DNA from: Bradyrhizobium altum
GTDB taxonomy: Bacteria > Pseudomonadota > Alphaproteobacteria > Rhizobiales > Xanthobacteraceae
NCBI RefSeq assembly: GCF_020889705.1
Contig: NZ_JACMYP010000075.1
Location: forward strand, 1 to 32,554
DNA length: 32,554 nucleotides
Reading direction: 5' to 3'
Part shown: positions 15,812-23,336 of the stretch, piece after piece
How positions within the stretch are numbered: position 1 is the stretch's first letter
Layout: the number at the start of each line of letters is the position of its first letter
Translations under genes and position numbers: made by a program
Notes under the pieces: model-generated
The model's database searches: none
Told to the model about the DNA's origin: nothing
The model's input: only the letters and a program-made list of their open reading frames with translations

Positions 15812-16969
15812 TTGACCATCAAGGGCAAGGCCTACATTGCCGGGATCTACGAGCATCCCACCCGGCATGCACCCGATAAATCAACAGCACAGCTACACGC
15901 CGAGGTCGCCAAGGGTGCGATCGAGGATGCCGGGCTGACCAAGGACGACATCGACGGCTATTTCTGCGCCGGCGACGCGCCAGGCGGGCTGTGGCCGATG
16001 GTCGATTATCTCGGCCTCAACACCAAGAAGCTGCGTCACGTCGATTCCACCGAGACCGGTGGCTGTTCCTATCTGATCCATCTCGGTCACGCCGCCGAGG
16101 CGATCGCCGCGGGCAAGTGCTCGGTCGCGCTGGTTACGCTCGCAGGCAAGCCGCGTACCGGCCCGATGCCGCCGCGCGCCTCCGGCGCCGAGGCCGATTT
16201 CGAATTGGCCTACGGGGCTACCACGCACAATGCCTATGGCATGTGTGCCATGCGCCATATGCACGACTACGGCACCACCTCCGAGCAGCTCGCCTGGATC
16301 AAGGTCGCGGCCTCGCATCACGCGCAGTACAATCCGCACGCAATGCTGAAGGATGTCGTCACCGTCGAGGACGTGCTGAACTCGCCGATGATCTCGGATC
16401 CTCTGCACCGGATGGATTGCTGCGTCGTCACCGACGGCGGCGGCGCGATGATCGTCACCACGCCGGAGATCGCGAAGAGCCTGAAGAAGCCGCTGGTGCG
16501 CCTGATCGGCCATGGCGAGGCGATGAAGGGTCCGCGCGGCGGCAAGGATCTCGACCTGACATACTCCGCCGGCGTGTGGTCCGGCCCGCGCGCCTTCGAA
16601 GAGGCGGGCGTGACACCGAAGGACATCAAATACGCCTCGATCTATGACAGCTTCACCATCACGGTGCTGATGCAGCTCGAGGATCTCGGCTTCTGCAAGA
16701 AGGGCGAGGGCGGCAAGTTCGTCGCCGACGGCAATCTGATCTCGGGCGTCGGCAAGCTGCCGTTCAACACCGACGGCGGCGGCCTGTGCAGCAACCATCC
16801 CGTCAATCGCGGCGGCATGACGAAGATCCTTGAGGCGGTGCGCCAGTTGCGCGGCGAGGCGCATCCGAAGGTGCAGGTCAAGAACTGCGACCTCGCGATC
16901 GCCCACGGCACCGGCGGTCTGCTCGGCGTTCGCCACGCCGCCTCAACCTGCATTCTGGAGCGTGCGTGA
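15812..16969 (+). CDS. SCP2-type thiolase-like protein (acetyl-CoA acetyltransferase family)
   Basis: A 385-residue thiolase-superfamily protein that should cleave or form a C-C bond on an acyl-CoA. Residues 80-100 hold TETGGCSYLIHLGHAAEAI, placing Cys85 where thiolases have the nucleophile. The C-terminal half has DGGGLCSNHPVNRGGM with His329. The last motif is AHGTGGLLGVRH, with histidine 365 where classical thiolases have their second cysteine, as in SCP2-type thiolases and the Ltp2-like aldolases. The start is TTG at 15812 after CGGAGAG; upstream open frame reads through a palindrome and is not coding. Its stop overlaps the DUF35 partner by one base (TGATG), so the two are translationally coupled. 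Confidence 0.9.
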   Translation: MTIKGKAYIAGIYEHPTRHAPDKSTAQLHAEVAKGAIEDAGLTKDDIDGYFCAGDAPGGLWPMVDYLGLNTKKLRHVDSTETGGCSYLIHLGHAAEAIAAGKCSVALVTLAGKPRTGPMPPRASGAEADFELAYGATTHNAYGMCAMRHMHDYGTTSEQLAWIKVAASHHAQYNPHAMLKDVVTVEDVLNSPMISDPLHRMDCCVVTDGGGAMIVTTPEIAKSLKKPLVRLIGHGEAMKGPRGGKDLDLTYSAGVWSGPRAFEEAGVTPKDIKYASIYDSFTITVLMQLEDLGFCKKGEGGKFVADGNLISGVGKLPFNTDGGGLCSNHPVNRGGMTKILEAVRQLRGEAHPKVQVKNCDLAIAHGTGGLLGVRHAASTCILERA

Positions 16970-17358
16970 TGTCTGAAGCCAAGAAGTACAATGCTCCGGT
17001 GACCAACCCGGAGACCGCGCCGTTCTGGGAAGCGGCGAAGGCGGGCAAGTTCATGATCAAGCGCTGCACCACCTGCGGCGAAGCGCATTACTTCCCGCGC
17101 GCGATCTGCCCGTTCTGCTTCTCCGACAAGACGGTGTGGGAAGAGTCGAGCGGCGAGGCCACGGTCTACACCTACAGCCTGATGCGGAAGTCGCCGACCG
17201 GTCCGTACGCGATCGCCTATGTGACGCTGAAGGAAGGCCCGTCGCTGCAGACCAACATCGTCGATTGCGATCTGGAGAAGGTGAAGATCGGCCAGAAGGT
17301 CAAGGTGGTGTGGAAGCCGACCGACGGCGCGCCGCTGCCGTTCTTCACGCCAGCCTGA
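16969..17358 (+). CDS. Zinc-ribbon/OB-fold DUF35 partner of thiolase
   Basis: A 129-residue protein. Residues 33-50 form a rubredoxin-like zinc ribbon with C33-x2-C36 and C47-x2-C50 (CTTCGEAHYFPRAICPFC). An OB-fold follows (EATVYTYSLMRKS, YAIAYVTLKEGPSLQTNI, VKIGQKVKVVWKP). DUF35 proteins dock onto thiolase-like enzymes and help bind acyl-CoA; ChsH2 with Ltp2 in steroid side-chain removal is the known example. The ATG overlaps the thiolase stop, and an equal-sized pair is typical. The partner relation is inferred from family and overlap. Confidence 0.9.
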   Translation: MSEAKKYNAPVTNPETAPFWEAAKAGKFMIKRCTTCGEAHYFPRAICPFCFSDKTVWEESSGEATVYTYSLMRKSPTGPYAIAYVTLKEGPSLQTNIVDCDLEKVKIGQKVKVVWKPTDGAPLPFFTPA

Positions 17359-17363
17359 TTTTA

Positions 17364-17517
17364 CCCTCTCCCCTTGTGGGAGAGGGTGCCTTCGCTGAAA
17401 GCGAAGGCGGGTGAGGGGTCTCTCTCCGCGCAATGAGTCTCTCTGCGGCGCGAACCCCTCATCGAAGCGAGTTTGTGACGACTGCCGGTGTGGCCCTCTC
17501 CCACAAGGGGAGAGGGC
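17364..17517. repeat. Dispersed palindrome, 'ccctctcccc...gggtgagggg' type
   Basis: A first hairpin, accctctccccttgtgggagagggt, starts the element. The full unit closes with ccctctcccacaaggggagaggg, and gcgggtgagggg pairs with cccctcat inside. It lies between the DUF35 and MaoC genes, and an open frame running back from the MaoC start passes through it. Confidence 0.85.
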
Positions 17518-17567
17518 ACATCAATTGGCAGCGCAAAGCGACAAAAGAGTTCGGGGAGAAAACAATA

Positions 17568-18428
17568 ATGCCAATCGTGTACGAACAGCTGATGGCCCTG
17601 AAGAATCTCGGCCAGAAATACAGCTACAGCGATCGCGACGTGATGCTCTATGCCTATGGCATCGGTCTCGGCGCCGATCCGATGGACGAGAACGAGCTCG
17701 CCTTTGTCAATGAGGGCGTGCTGACGCCGCGCCCGCTCAAGGTAGTGCCGACGTTCGCGTCGGTCGCGGCCTGGGGCGCCGGCCCCGGCGAGATGAATCT
17801 CAACCGCGTGATGGTGGTCGACGGCGAGCGCGACATTACCTTCCACAAGCCGTTCGCGACCGCAGCCCACATCACGGCCGACTCGACCGTGCTCGACGTA
17901 TTCGACAAGGGCAAGGACAAGGGCGCGGTGATCCGTCACCAGACCGTGCTGAAGGACGAGAAGGGCGACAAGCTCGCCACGCTGGTCGCCTCGCGCTTCG
18001 CCCGCGGCGATGGCGGCTTCGGCGGCCCGTCCGACGGCCAGCCTGAGCCGCACAAGGTGCCGGAGCGCGCCCCGGACAAGGTGGTCGACATCACGACGCG
18101 GCCGGACCAGGCGCTGATCTACCGGCTCTGCGGCGACCGCAACCCGCTGCACTCCGATCCCGCGTTCGCCAAGAAGGCCGGCTTCCCGCGGCCGATCCTG
18201 CACGGCATGTGCACCTACGGCATCACCTGCCGCGGCGTGCTGCAGACCTACGCCGATTACGATCCGTCCGCCTTCAAGCAGCACGCGGCGCGGTTCTCCT
18301 CGCCGGTATTTCCCGGCGAGACCGTGACCATGGAGCTGTGGAAGGACGGCAACGTGGTGTCGTTCGAGGCCAAGGTGAAATCGCGCGGCGTCACCGTGAT
18401 CAAGAGCGGCAAGACGGTGCTGGCTTAG
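17568..18428 (+). CDS. MaoC family (R)-specific enoyl-CoA hydratase 2
   Basis: A 286-residue double hot-dog protein like the hydratase 2 domain of peroxisomal MFE-2. It hydrates trans-2-enoyl-CoA to (R)-3-hydroxyacyl-CoA. The catalytic signature YRLCGDRNPLHSDPAFAKKA carries Asp190, Asn192 and His195, followed by FPRPILHGMCTYG. The N-terminal hot-dog half (about 1-145) lacks the catalytic pair and forms the acyl pocket, as in the family. GGGGAG precedes the ATG at 17568; longer readings would translate the upstream repeat. It sits between the DUF35 and SDR genes, and the SDR is expected to use its product. Confidence 0.93.
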   Translation: MPIVYEQLMALKNLGQKYSYSDRDVMLYAYGIGLGADPMDENELAFVNEGVLTPRPLKVVPTFASVAAWGAGPGEMNLNRVMVVDGERDITFHKPFATAAHITADSTVLDVFDKGKDKGAVIRHQTVLKDEKGDKLATLVASRFARGDGGFGGPSDGQPEPHKVPERAPDKVVDITTRPDQALIYRLCGDRNPLHSDPAFAKKAGFPRPILHGMCTYGITCRGVLQTYADYDPSAFKQHAARFSSPVFPGETVTMELWKDGNVVSFEAKVKSRGVTVIKSGKTVLA

Positions 18429-18450
18429 CAATACGGCGCGGCCGTCGGCT

Positions 18451-18588
18451 CCCTCGCCCCGCTCTTGCGGGGAGAGGGTGGGGTGAGGGGCTTTCTCCGC
18501 AACGGTGGTCTGCGGACAGACCTGTACCCCCTCACCCGGATCGCATCTCGCGATTCGATCCGACCGCTCCCCGCAAGCGGGGCGAGGT
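18451..18588. repeat. Dispersed palindrome, related to the 17364 element
   Basis: ccctcgccccgctcttgcgg at the left pairs with ccgcaagcggggcgagg at the right. The core ggggagagggtggggtgagggg shares its gagaggg and gggtgagggg blocks with the repeat at 17364-17517. It separates the MaoC and SDR genes. Confidence 0.85.
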
Positions 18589-18620
18589 AGGGAAGCGCAA
18601 CAAAAAAGGGAGATGCAAGC

Positions 18621-19499
18621 ATGGGATTACTCGACGGCAAGGTGGCGCTGATCACGGGCGCCGGCGGCGGACTTGGTGAAGCCTACGCAAAGCTGTTTGC
18701 GCGCGAGGGCGCGGCGGTGGTGGTCAACGATCTCGGCGGCCCGCGCGACGGCTCGGGCTCCGACAAGTCGATGGCCGACAGAGTGGTCGACGCGATCAAG
18801 GCCGAGGGCGGCCGCGCGGTCGCCAACGGCGCCGACATTTCGACCTTGGCCGGCGGCCAGTCGGTGTTCGACGACGCCATCAAGCATTTCGGCCGCGCCG
18901 ACATCCTGGTCAACAACGCCGGCATCCTGCTCGACGAGACCTTCCACAAGGCCAAGGAAGCCAACTGGGACAGGGTGATGAAGGTGCATCTGAAAGGCAC
19001 CTTTTGCTGCAGCCAGCCGGTGTTCAAATGGATGCGCGACAATGGCGGCGGCGTCATCGTGAACACGTCGTCGACCTCGGGCCTGATCGGCAATTTCGGC
19101 CAGACCAATTACGGCGCGGCCAAGGGCGGCATCTGGGGCCTCTCCAACGTGCTGGCGATCGAGGGCCGCAAGTACAACATCCGGATCTGGACGCTCGCGC
19201 CGGGCGCGCTGACCCGCATGACCGCGGACCTGCCGCGCTACAAGGAGAACCCGGGTGCAGCGCTCGGCCCGGACGGCATCGCGCCGGCAGTGCTCTACAT
19301 GGTCAGCGATTTGTCGGGCGACCAGACCGGCAAGGTCCTCGGCGTCTCGGGCCCGCGCGGCGTCCGCGAAATGCGGATGATGGAAATGGAGGGCTGGAAG
19401 CCGCCATTTACCGGCTGGAAGGCCGAGGACATCGCCACCCACGCCAAGGAGATCTTCTTCTCCGAGGAGCAGATCAAGATGGGCGCGCGGCGGTTCTGA
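18621..19499 (+). CDS. SDR family 3-hydroxyacyl-CoA dehydrogenase (MFE-2 type)
   Basis: A 292-residue short-chain dehydrogenase. The NAD(P)-binding TGAGGGLG lies at residues 12-19, VNDLGG near 36-40, NNAG at 98-101, and the catalytic Ser151, Tyr164 and Lys168 in NTSSTSG and TNYGAAKGG. The C-terminal extension (MMEMEGWKPPFTGWKAEDIA) makes it about 40 residues longer than ordinary SDRs and matches the dehydrogenase domain of peroxisomal MFE-2, which oxidises (R)-3-hydroxyacyl-CoA to 3-ketoacyl-CoA. The preceding MaoC gene would supply its substrate and the thiolase-like protein would take its product. AAAAGGGAGAT precedes the ATG. Confidence 0.92.
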   Translation: MGLLDGKVALITGAGGGLGEAYAKLFAREGAAVVVNDLGGPRDGSGSDKSMADRVVDAIKAEGGRAVANGADISTLAGGQSVFDDAIKHFGRADILVNNAGILLDETFHKAKEANWDRVMKVHLKGTFCCSQPVFKWMRDNGGGVIVNTSSTSGLIGNFGQTNYGAAKGGIWGLSNVLAIEGRKYNIRIWTLAPGALTRMTADLPRYKENPGAALGPDGIAPAVLYMVSDLSGDQTGKVLGVSGPRGVREMRMMEMEGWKPPFTGWKAEDIATHAKEIFFSEEQIKMGARRF

Positions 19500-19507
19500 T
19501 ATATACA

Positions 19508-19586
19508 GTCATTCCGGGGCACGCGAAGCGTGAACCCGGAATCTCGAGATTCCGGGTCTGGTGCTGGCGCACCATCCCGGAATGAC
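19508..19586. repeat. Dispersed palindrome, 'gtcattccgggg' type
   Basis: gtcattccgggg pairs with ccatcccggaatgac, and the centre cccggaatctcgagattccgggt is itself a palindrome. It occupies the gap between the SDR and DapA-like genes. Confidence 0.85.
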
Positions 19587-19603
19587 GAACAAGGATTAAT
19601 GCC

Positions 19604-20557
19604 ATGAAACTCACCGCCCAGGCCGCAGGAACCTTTGCGATCGCGCCAACCCCGTTCCAGGACGACGGCCGCATCGACGAGGCATCGATCGACCGGCTGA
19701 CCGATTTCTACGCCGAGGTCGGCTGCGACGGCGTCACGGTGCTGGGCATTCTGGGCGAGGCGCCGAAGCTCGATGCCGCGGAGGCGGAGCAGGTCGCGCT
19801 GCGCTTCGTCAAGCGCGCCAAGAAGCTGCAGGTGATCGTCGGCGTCTCGGCGCCGGGCTTTGCCACGATGCGCTCGCTGGCGAAGAAGTCGATGGATGCG
19901 GGTGCTGCCGGCGTCATGATCGCGCCGCCGCCGCATCTGCGCACCGACGACCAGATCATCGGCTACTTCAAGCAGGCGCAGGAAGCGATCGGCGACGATA
20001 TTCCCTGGGTGCTGCAGGACTACCCGCTGACGCTCACCGTGGTGTTTACGCCCGCCGTGATCCGCAAGATCGTGATGGATTCGCCGTCCTGCGTGATGCT
20101 CAAGCACGAGGACTGGCCGGGCCTCGAGAAGATCTCGACCTTGCGCAACTTCCAGAAGGACGGCTCGCTGCGGCCGCTGTCGATCCTGGTCGGCAATGGC
20201 GGCCTGTTCCTCGATTTCGAGATGGAGCGCGGCGCCGACGGCGCGATGACGGGCTATGCTTTCCCCGAACTCCTGATCGACGTCGTCAATTTGTCGAAGG
20301 CCGGAAAACGCGATGCCGCGCATGATCTGTTCGACGCGCATCTGCCTCTGATCCGCTACGAGCAGCAGCCCGGCGTTGGTCTTACCGTGCGCAAATACGT
20401 GCTGCAGAAGCGCGGCATCATTTCCTCCAGCGCCCAGCGCAAGCCCGGTGCTGTCATCACGCCGCAGGCGAGGGCGGAGGTCGACTATCTGCTCTCCCGC
20501 GTGGCGCGCGTCGACCGTCGCGCCAATCTGCAACCGCAATCCAGTGCAGCAGGATAA
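19604..20557 (+). CDS. Dihydrodipicolinate synthase/N-acetylneuraminate lyase superfamily protein
   Basis: A 317-residue class I aldolase-fold TIM barrel. The Schiff-base lysine is Lys167 in CVMLKHEDWPG, and the conserved tyrosine is Tyr140 in LQDYPLT. True DapA has GTTGE with the threonine relay; here residues 48-52 are GILGE, so it is unlikely to be the lysine-pathway enzyme. The reaction is probably an aldol cleavage, condensation or dehydration of a 2-oxo acid, substrate unknown. The length is about 20 residues above DapA. It lies between the SDR and the Nudix gene, which starts two bases after its TAA, suggesting cotranscription and perhaps translational coupling. Confidence 0.9.
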   Translation: MKLTAQAAGTFAIAPTPFQDDGRIDEASIDRLTDFYAEVGCDGVTVLGILGEAPKLDAAEAEQVALRFVKRAKKLQVIVGVSAPGFATMRSLAKKSMDAGAAGVMIAPPPHLRTDDQIIGYFKQAQEAIGDDIPWVLQDYPLTLTVVFTPAVIRKIVMDSPSCVMLKHEDWPGLEKISTLRNFQKDGSLRPLSILVGNGGLFLDFEMERGADGAMTGYAFPELLIDVVNLSKAGKRDAAHDLFDAHLPLIRYEQQPGVGLTVRKYVLQKRGIISSSAQRKPGAVITPQARAEVDYLLSRVARVDRRANLQPQSSAAG

Positions 20558-20559
20558 TT

Positions 20560-21357
20560 ATGACCGAGATCGTTGCCCCGCGCCTTGCGTCGACCGTGCT
20601 GCTGCTGCGTGACGGAACGTCGTCCGAAATTGAAGTCTTCATGATGGTCCGCCATCACCAGATCGAGTTCAATTCCGGCGCGCTGGTGTTTCCGGGCGGC
20701 AGCGTCGACAAGAACGACAAGGAGATCGCCGCCGATCCCGCGCTCTATTCGGGCGGGGAAGGGCTCGACGGCGACGCGCTCGGTTTCCGCATCGCCGCGA
20801 TCCGCGAAACCTTCGAGGAGAGCGGCATCCTGCTGGCGCGGCCGCGGGGGTCGAAGGATCTGGTCGACGCCGGGCGTGCGAACGACATCGCGACCGCGCA
20901 TCGTGCGGCGCTGAACGAAGGCAAGATCACCTTCCTCAAGGTGCTCACGGACAATGGCATGGTGCTCGCGCTCGACGAGCTCGTGCCGTATGCGCACTGG
21001 ATCACGCCGGAAGGCATGCCGAAGCGCTTCGACACCTGGTTCTTCCTGGCCGCCGCGCCGCCCGAGCAGCTCGGCGCCCATGACGGCAAGGAATCGACCG
21101 ACTCAATCTGGGTGTCGACGCGGGAGGCGCTGGAGGGCGGCGAGACCGGCCGCTTCAAGCTGCCGTTCCCGACCACGCGCAATCTGATCAGGCTCGGCAA
21201 GCAGCCGAACGTCGGCGCCGCGCTCGCCGACAGCAAGGGCAAGCCGATCGTCGCCGTGATGCCCGTGATGACCAAGACCGCCACCGGCCGCCAGCTTCGG
21301 ATCCCCAAGGAAGCGGGCTACGACGGCGAGGTGTTCGACGTCGGCGCGCTGGGCTGA
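20560..21357 (+). CDS. Nudix hydrolase, NUDT19-like with split Nudix box
   Basis: A 265-residue Nudix protein. The first half of the box is LVFPGGSVDKND (residues 42-53), and the second, AIRETFEESGILL (80-92), holds the catalytic R-E-x-x-E-E-x-G. About 20 extra residues separate the two halves compared with the standard G-x5-E-x7-R-E spacing, and FRIAAIRETFEESGILL closely recalls mammalian NUDT19, a peroxisomal CoA diphosphohydrolase. It may therefore hydrolyse CoA or acyl-CoA pyrophosphate bonds. It follows the DapA-like gene by two bases and closes the CoA-related group. The substrate is inferred. Confidence 0.9.
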   Translation: MTEIVAPRLASTVLLLRDGTSSEIEVFMMVRHHQIEFNSGALVFPGGSVDKNDKEIAADPALYSGGEGLDGDALGFRIAAIRETFEESGILLARPRGSKDLVDAGRANDIATAHRAALNEGKITFLKVLTDNGMVLALDELVPYAHWITPEGMPKRFDTWFFLAAAPPEQLGAHDGKESTDSIWVSTREALEGGETGRFKLPFPTTRNLIRLGKQPNVGAALADSKGKPIVAVMPVMTKTATGRQLRIPKEAGYDGEVFDVGALG

Positions 21358-21379
21358 GTTCCCGCGGACCGGAGCCACG

Positions 21380-21403
21380 ATACTTCGGCGAGCATCGAAG
21401 TAT
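21380..21403. promoter_or_regulatory. Perfect 8-bp inverted repeat upstream of hydrolase gene
   Basis: atacttcg (21380-21387) and cgaagtat (21396-21403) pair perfectly around eight bases, 72 bases before the next gene. gcgagc in the loop can also pair with gctcgc at 21415-21420. It could be an operator or a weak terminator; there is no T-run. Confidence 0.35.
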
Positions 21404-21474
21404 AGCCTCCAGAAGCTCGCTATAACCACGTCAATCACCGCGCTGGGCGAACGGCCCGGCGCAGAGGAGCCGAC

Positions 21475-22419
21475 GTGGCAACATCTCTCGAAGCGCCAAT
21501 ATCTCTCGAAGCCCACCTGACGCTGCCCGGCAGCGACGACACACTGCTGCTGCGGCACTGGCCGGGCGCGGGCGATCCGGTGCTGTACGTTCACGGCGCG
21601 ACGTTCCCGTCGTCGCTGTCGGTCGGCTATCGCTTTGGCGGGCGGTCCTGGGCGGACGATCTCAATGCCGCCGGCTTCGACGTCTGGGGTTTCGATTTCA
21701 CAGGCTTCGGCGGCTCGAGCAGGCCGCGGCAGATGTCGATGCCCGCAAGCGGGGTCGCGCCGCTCGGCCGGGCGCCGGAAGCCGCCAATCAGGTCGGCGC
21801 GGTGGTCGATCACATCCGCAAGACGCGCGCCGGTGCGCCGGTTCATATCGTCGCGCATTCATGGGGCACGATGGCGGCCGGCCGTTTTGCAGCCGATCGT
21901 CCTGATGCCGTCGGCCGCCTCGTGCTGTTCGGGCCGATCGTCCGGCGGGAGCTGGAGGGATTGCCGCTCCCCGAGAGCATCGGTGCATGGCGCGAGATCA
22001 CGATCGCGGATCAATTGAAGCGATTTGTCGAGGACGTCCCGCCGTCGCATCCGCCGGTTCTGATCGAGCCTGACCTCGTCGAGTGGGGGCCGGCCTATCT
22101 GGCAAGCGATGCCGGCGCGGCCGGACGCAATCCGCCGGCGGTCCGGATTCCAAACGGGCCGCAGGCCGACGTCATCGCCGCGATGTCGGGGCAGCTCCCC
22201 TACGATCCGCGCCGCGTCCAGGCGCCGACGCTGATCGCCCGTGGTGAATGGGACAACCTTTGCCAGGATGCTGACGCGGCCTGGCTGACACATGCGCTGG
22301 GCGCCTCGCAGAAGGCCGATGTCGTCGTGCCGAGGGCAACGCATTTGATGCATCTTGAACACGGACGCGAAGGTCTGTTTGCGGCGACCGCCGCTTGGCT
22401 CGCAAGGAGCGCGTCGTGA
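21475..22419 (+). CDS. Alpha/beta hydrolase
   Basis: A 314-residue alpha/beta-hydrolase. LYVHGATFPSS at about 38-47 gives the oxyanion HG, and FDFTGFGGSSRP follows as the strand-4 turn. The nucleophile elbow AHSWG puts Ser129 in place, with alanine for the first glycine of G-x-S-x-G. Late RGEWDNLC and ATHLMHLE offer the acid and the histidine (near residue 291). It probably cleaves an ester or similar bond; the substrate is unknown. The start is GTG at 21475, supported by GCAGAGGAG. A short duplication gives SLEAPISLEA at the N-terminus. Its TGA overlaps the GTG of the EamA exporter, so the two form a coupled pair. Confidence 0.88.
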   Translation: MATSLEAPISLEAHLTLPGSDDTLLLRHWPGAGDPVLYVHGATFPSSLSVGYRFGGRSWADDLNAAGFDVWGFDFTGFGGSSRPRQMSMPASGVAPLGRAPEAANQVGAVVDHIRKTRAGAPVHIVAHSWGTMAAGRFAADRPDAVGRLVLFGPIVRRELEGLPLPESIGAWREITIADQLKRFVEDVPPSHPPVLIEPDLVEWGPAYLASDAGAAGRNPPAVRIPNGPQADVIAAMSGQLPYDPRRVQAPTLIARGEWDNLCQDADAAWLTHALGASQKADVVVPRATHLMHLEHGREGLFAATAAWLARSAS

Positions 22420-23336
22420 GCGGCCCCGTGACCGGCGACGCGCGCCAGCCCCCTATGGGCTTCGAGCTGGCGCTGCTGCTCGCGCTCGCCACCCTCTGGG
22501 GCGGCTCCTACACCTTCATCAAGCTCGGCGTCGCGACCATCCCGCCGATCACGCTGATCGCGGCGCGCACCGCAATCGCGGGGCTCTTGCTGCTCGTCAT
22601 CATGCGGTTGCGCGGCGTGACGATGCCGATGGACGGCGCGACCTGGCGCCGCTTCATCTTCCAGGCCTGCCTCAACAGCGTGATCCCGTGGACGCTGATC
22701 GCCTGGGGCGAACGCTTCGTCGATGCCGGGCTCGCCACCATCCTCAATTCGGCCTCGCCGATCTTCACCTTCCTGTTCACGGCCGCGATCACCCGCCACG
22801 AGGCCGCGAGCCCGCGCAAGCTGTTCGGGGTGATTGCCGGCATGGCCGGCATCTGCCTGATCGTCGGCGTCGATGCGTTCCGCGATCTCGGAGAGGGCAT
22901 CGTGGCCGAGGTCGCAATCGTCGCCGCCACCATCTGCTACGCCTGCGCCGCGATCTTCAGCCGCGGCTTCAAGGGGCTCGATCCGATGGCGCCGGCCGCA
23001 GGCTCGCTGATCGCGGGCGCGGCGGTGCTGATTCCGCTCAGCCTCGCCGTCGAACGGCCCTGGACGCTGACGCCATCGACCAGCTCGCTGCTCGCCTTGC
23101 TGGCGCTTGCGGTGTTCTCGACTGCGGTCGCCTTCGTGATCTACTTCCGCCTGATCCAGACTCTGGGTTCGGTCGGCACCACCGCGCAGGCCTATCTGCG
23201 GGTGCCGATCGGGGTTGCGCTCAGCGTCGCCCTTCTGGGCGAACGGCTGAGCCCGACGGCGTGGATCGGGCTCGCCTGTGTCGTGATCGGCGTCGCCGCG
23301 ATGACGATTCCGGCGCGAAGGACCGCTACGGTCTAA
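22416..23336 (+). CDS. EamA-family (DMT superfamily) transporter
   Basis: A 306-residue inner-membrane exporter with ten hydrophobic helices in two EamA repeats. It begins with ALLLALATLWGGSYTFIKLG and has RTAIAGLLLL early, and the second repeat has FSTAVAFVIYFRLIQTLGS, with the conserved glutamate after VALSVALLGERL. I chose the GTG at 22416 because AAGGAG precedes it by six bases and it overlaps the hydrolase stop (GTGA); an ATG at 22395 would overlap further without a clear site. Cotranscription suggests the hydrolase product or substrate is exported, which is inference. It is only distantly like the EamA protein at 332. Confidence 0.92.
   Translation: MSGPVTGDARQPPMGFELALLLALATLWGGSYTFIKLGVATIPPITLIAARTAIAGLLLLVIMRLRGVTMPMDGATWRRFIFQACLNSVIPWTLIAWGERFVDAGLATILNSASPIFTFLFTAAITRHEAASPRKLFGVIAGMAGICLIVGVDAFRDLGEGIVAEVAIVAATICYACAAIFSRGFKGLDPMAPAAGSLIAGAAVLIPLSLAVERPWTLTPSTSSLLALLALAVFSTAVAFVIYFRLIQTLGSVGTTAQAYLRVPIGVALSVALLGERLSPTAWIGLACVVIGVAAMTIPARRTATV

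Noticed and set aside
13852..15828. A 658-codon minus-strand frame
   Set aside because: Antisense to the oxidoreductase and extending through the palindrome at 15554; no family motif.
17433..17567. Extending the MaoC protein upstream by 45 residues
   Set aside because: These codons translate the dispersed palindrome; the ATG at 17568 has GGGGAG and starts at the family N-terminus.
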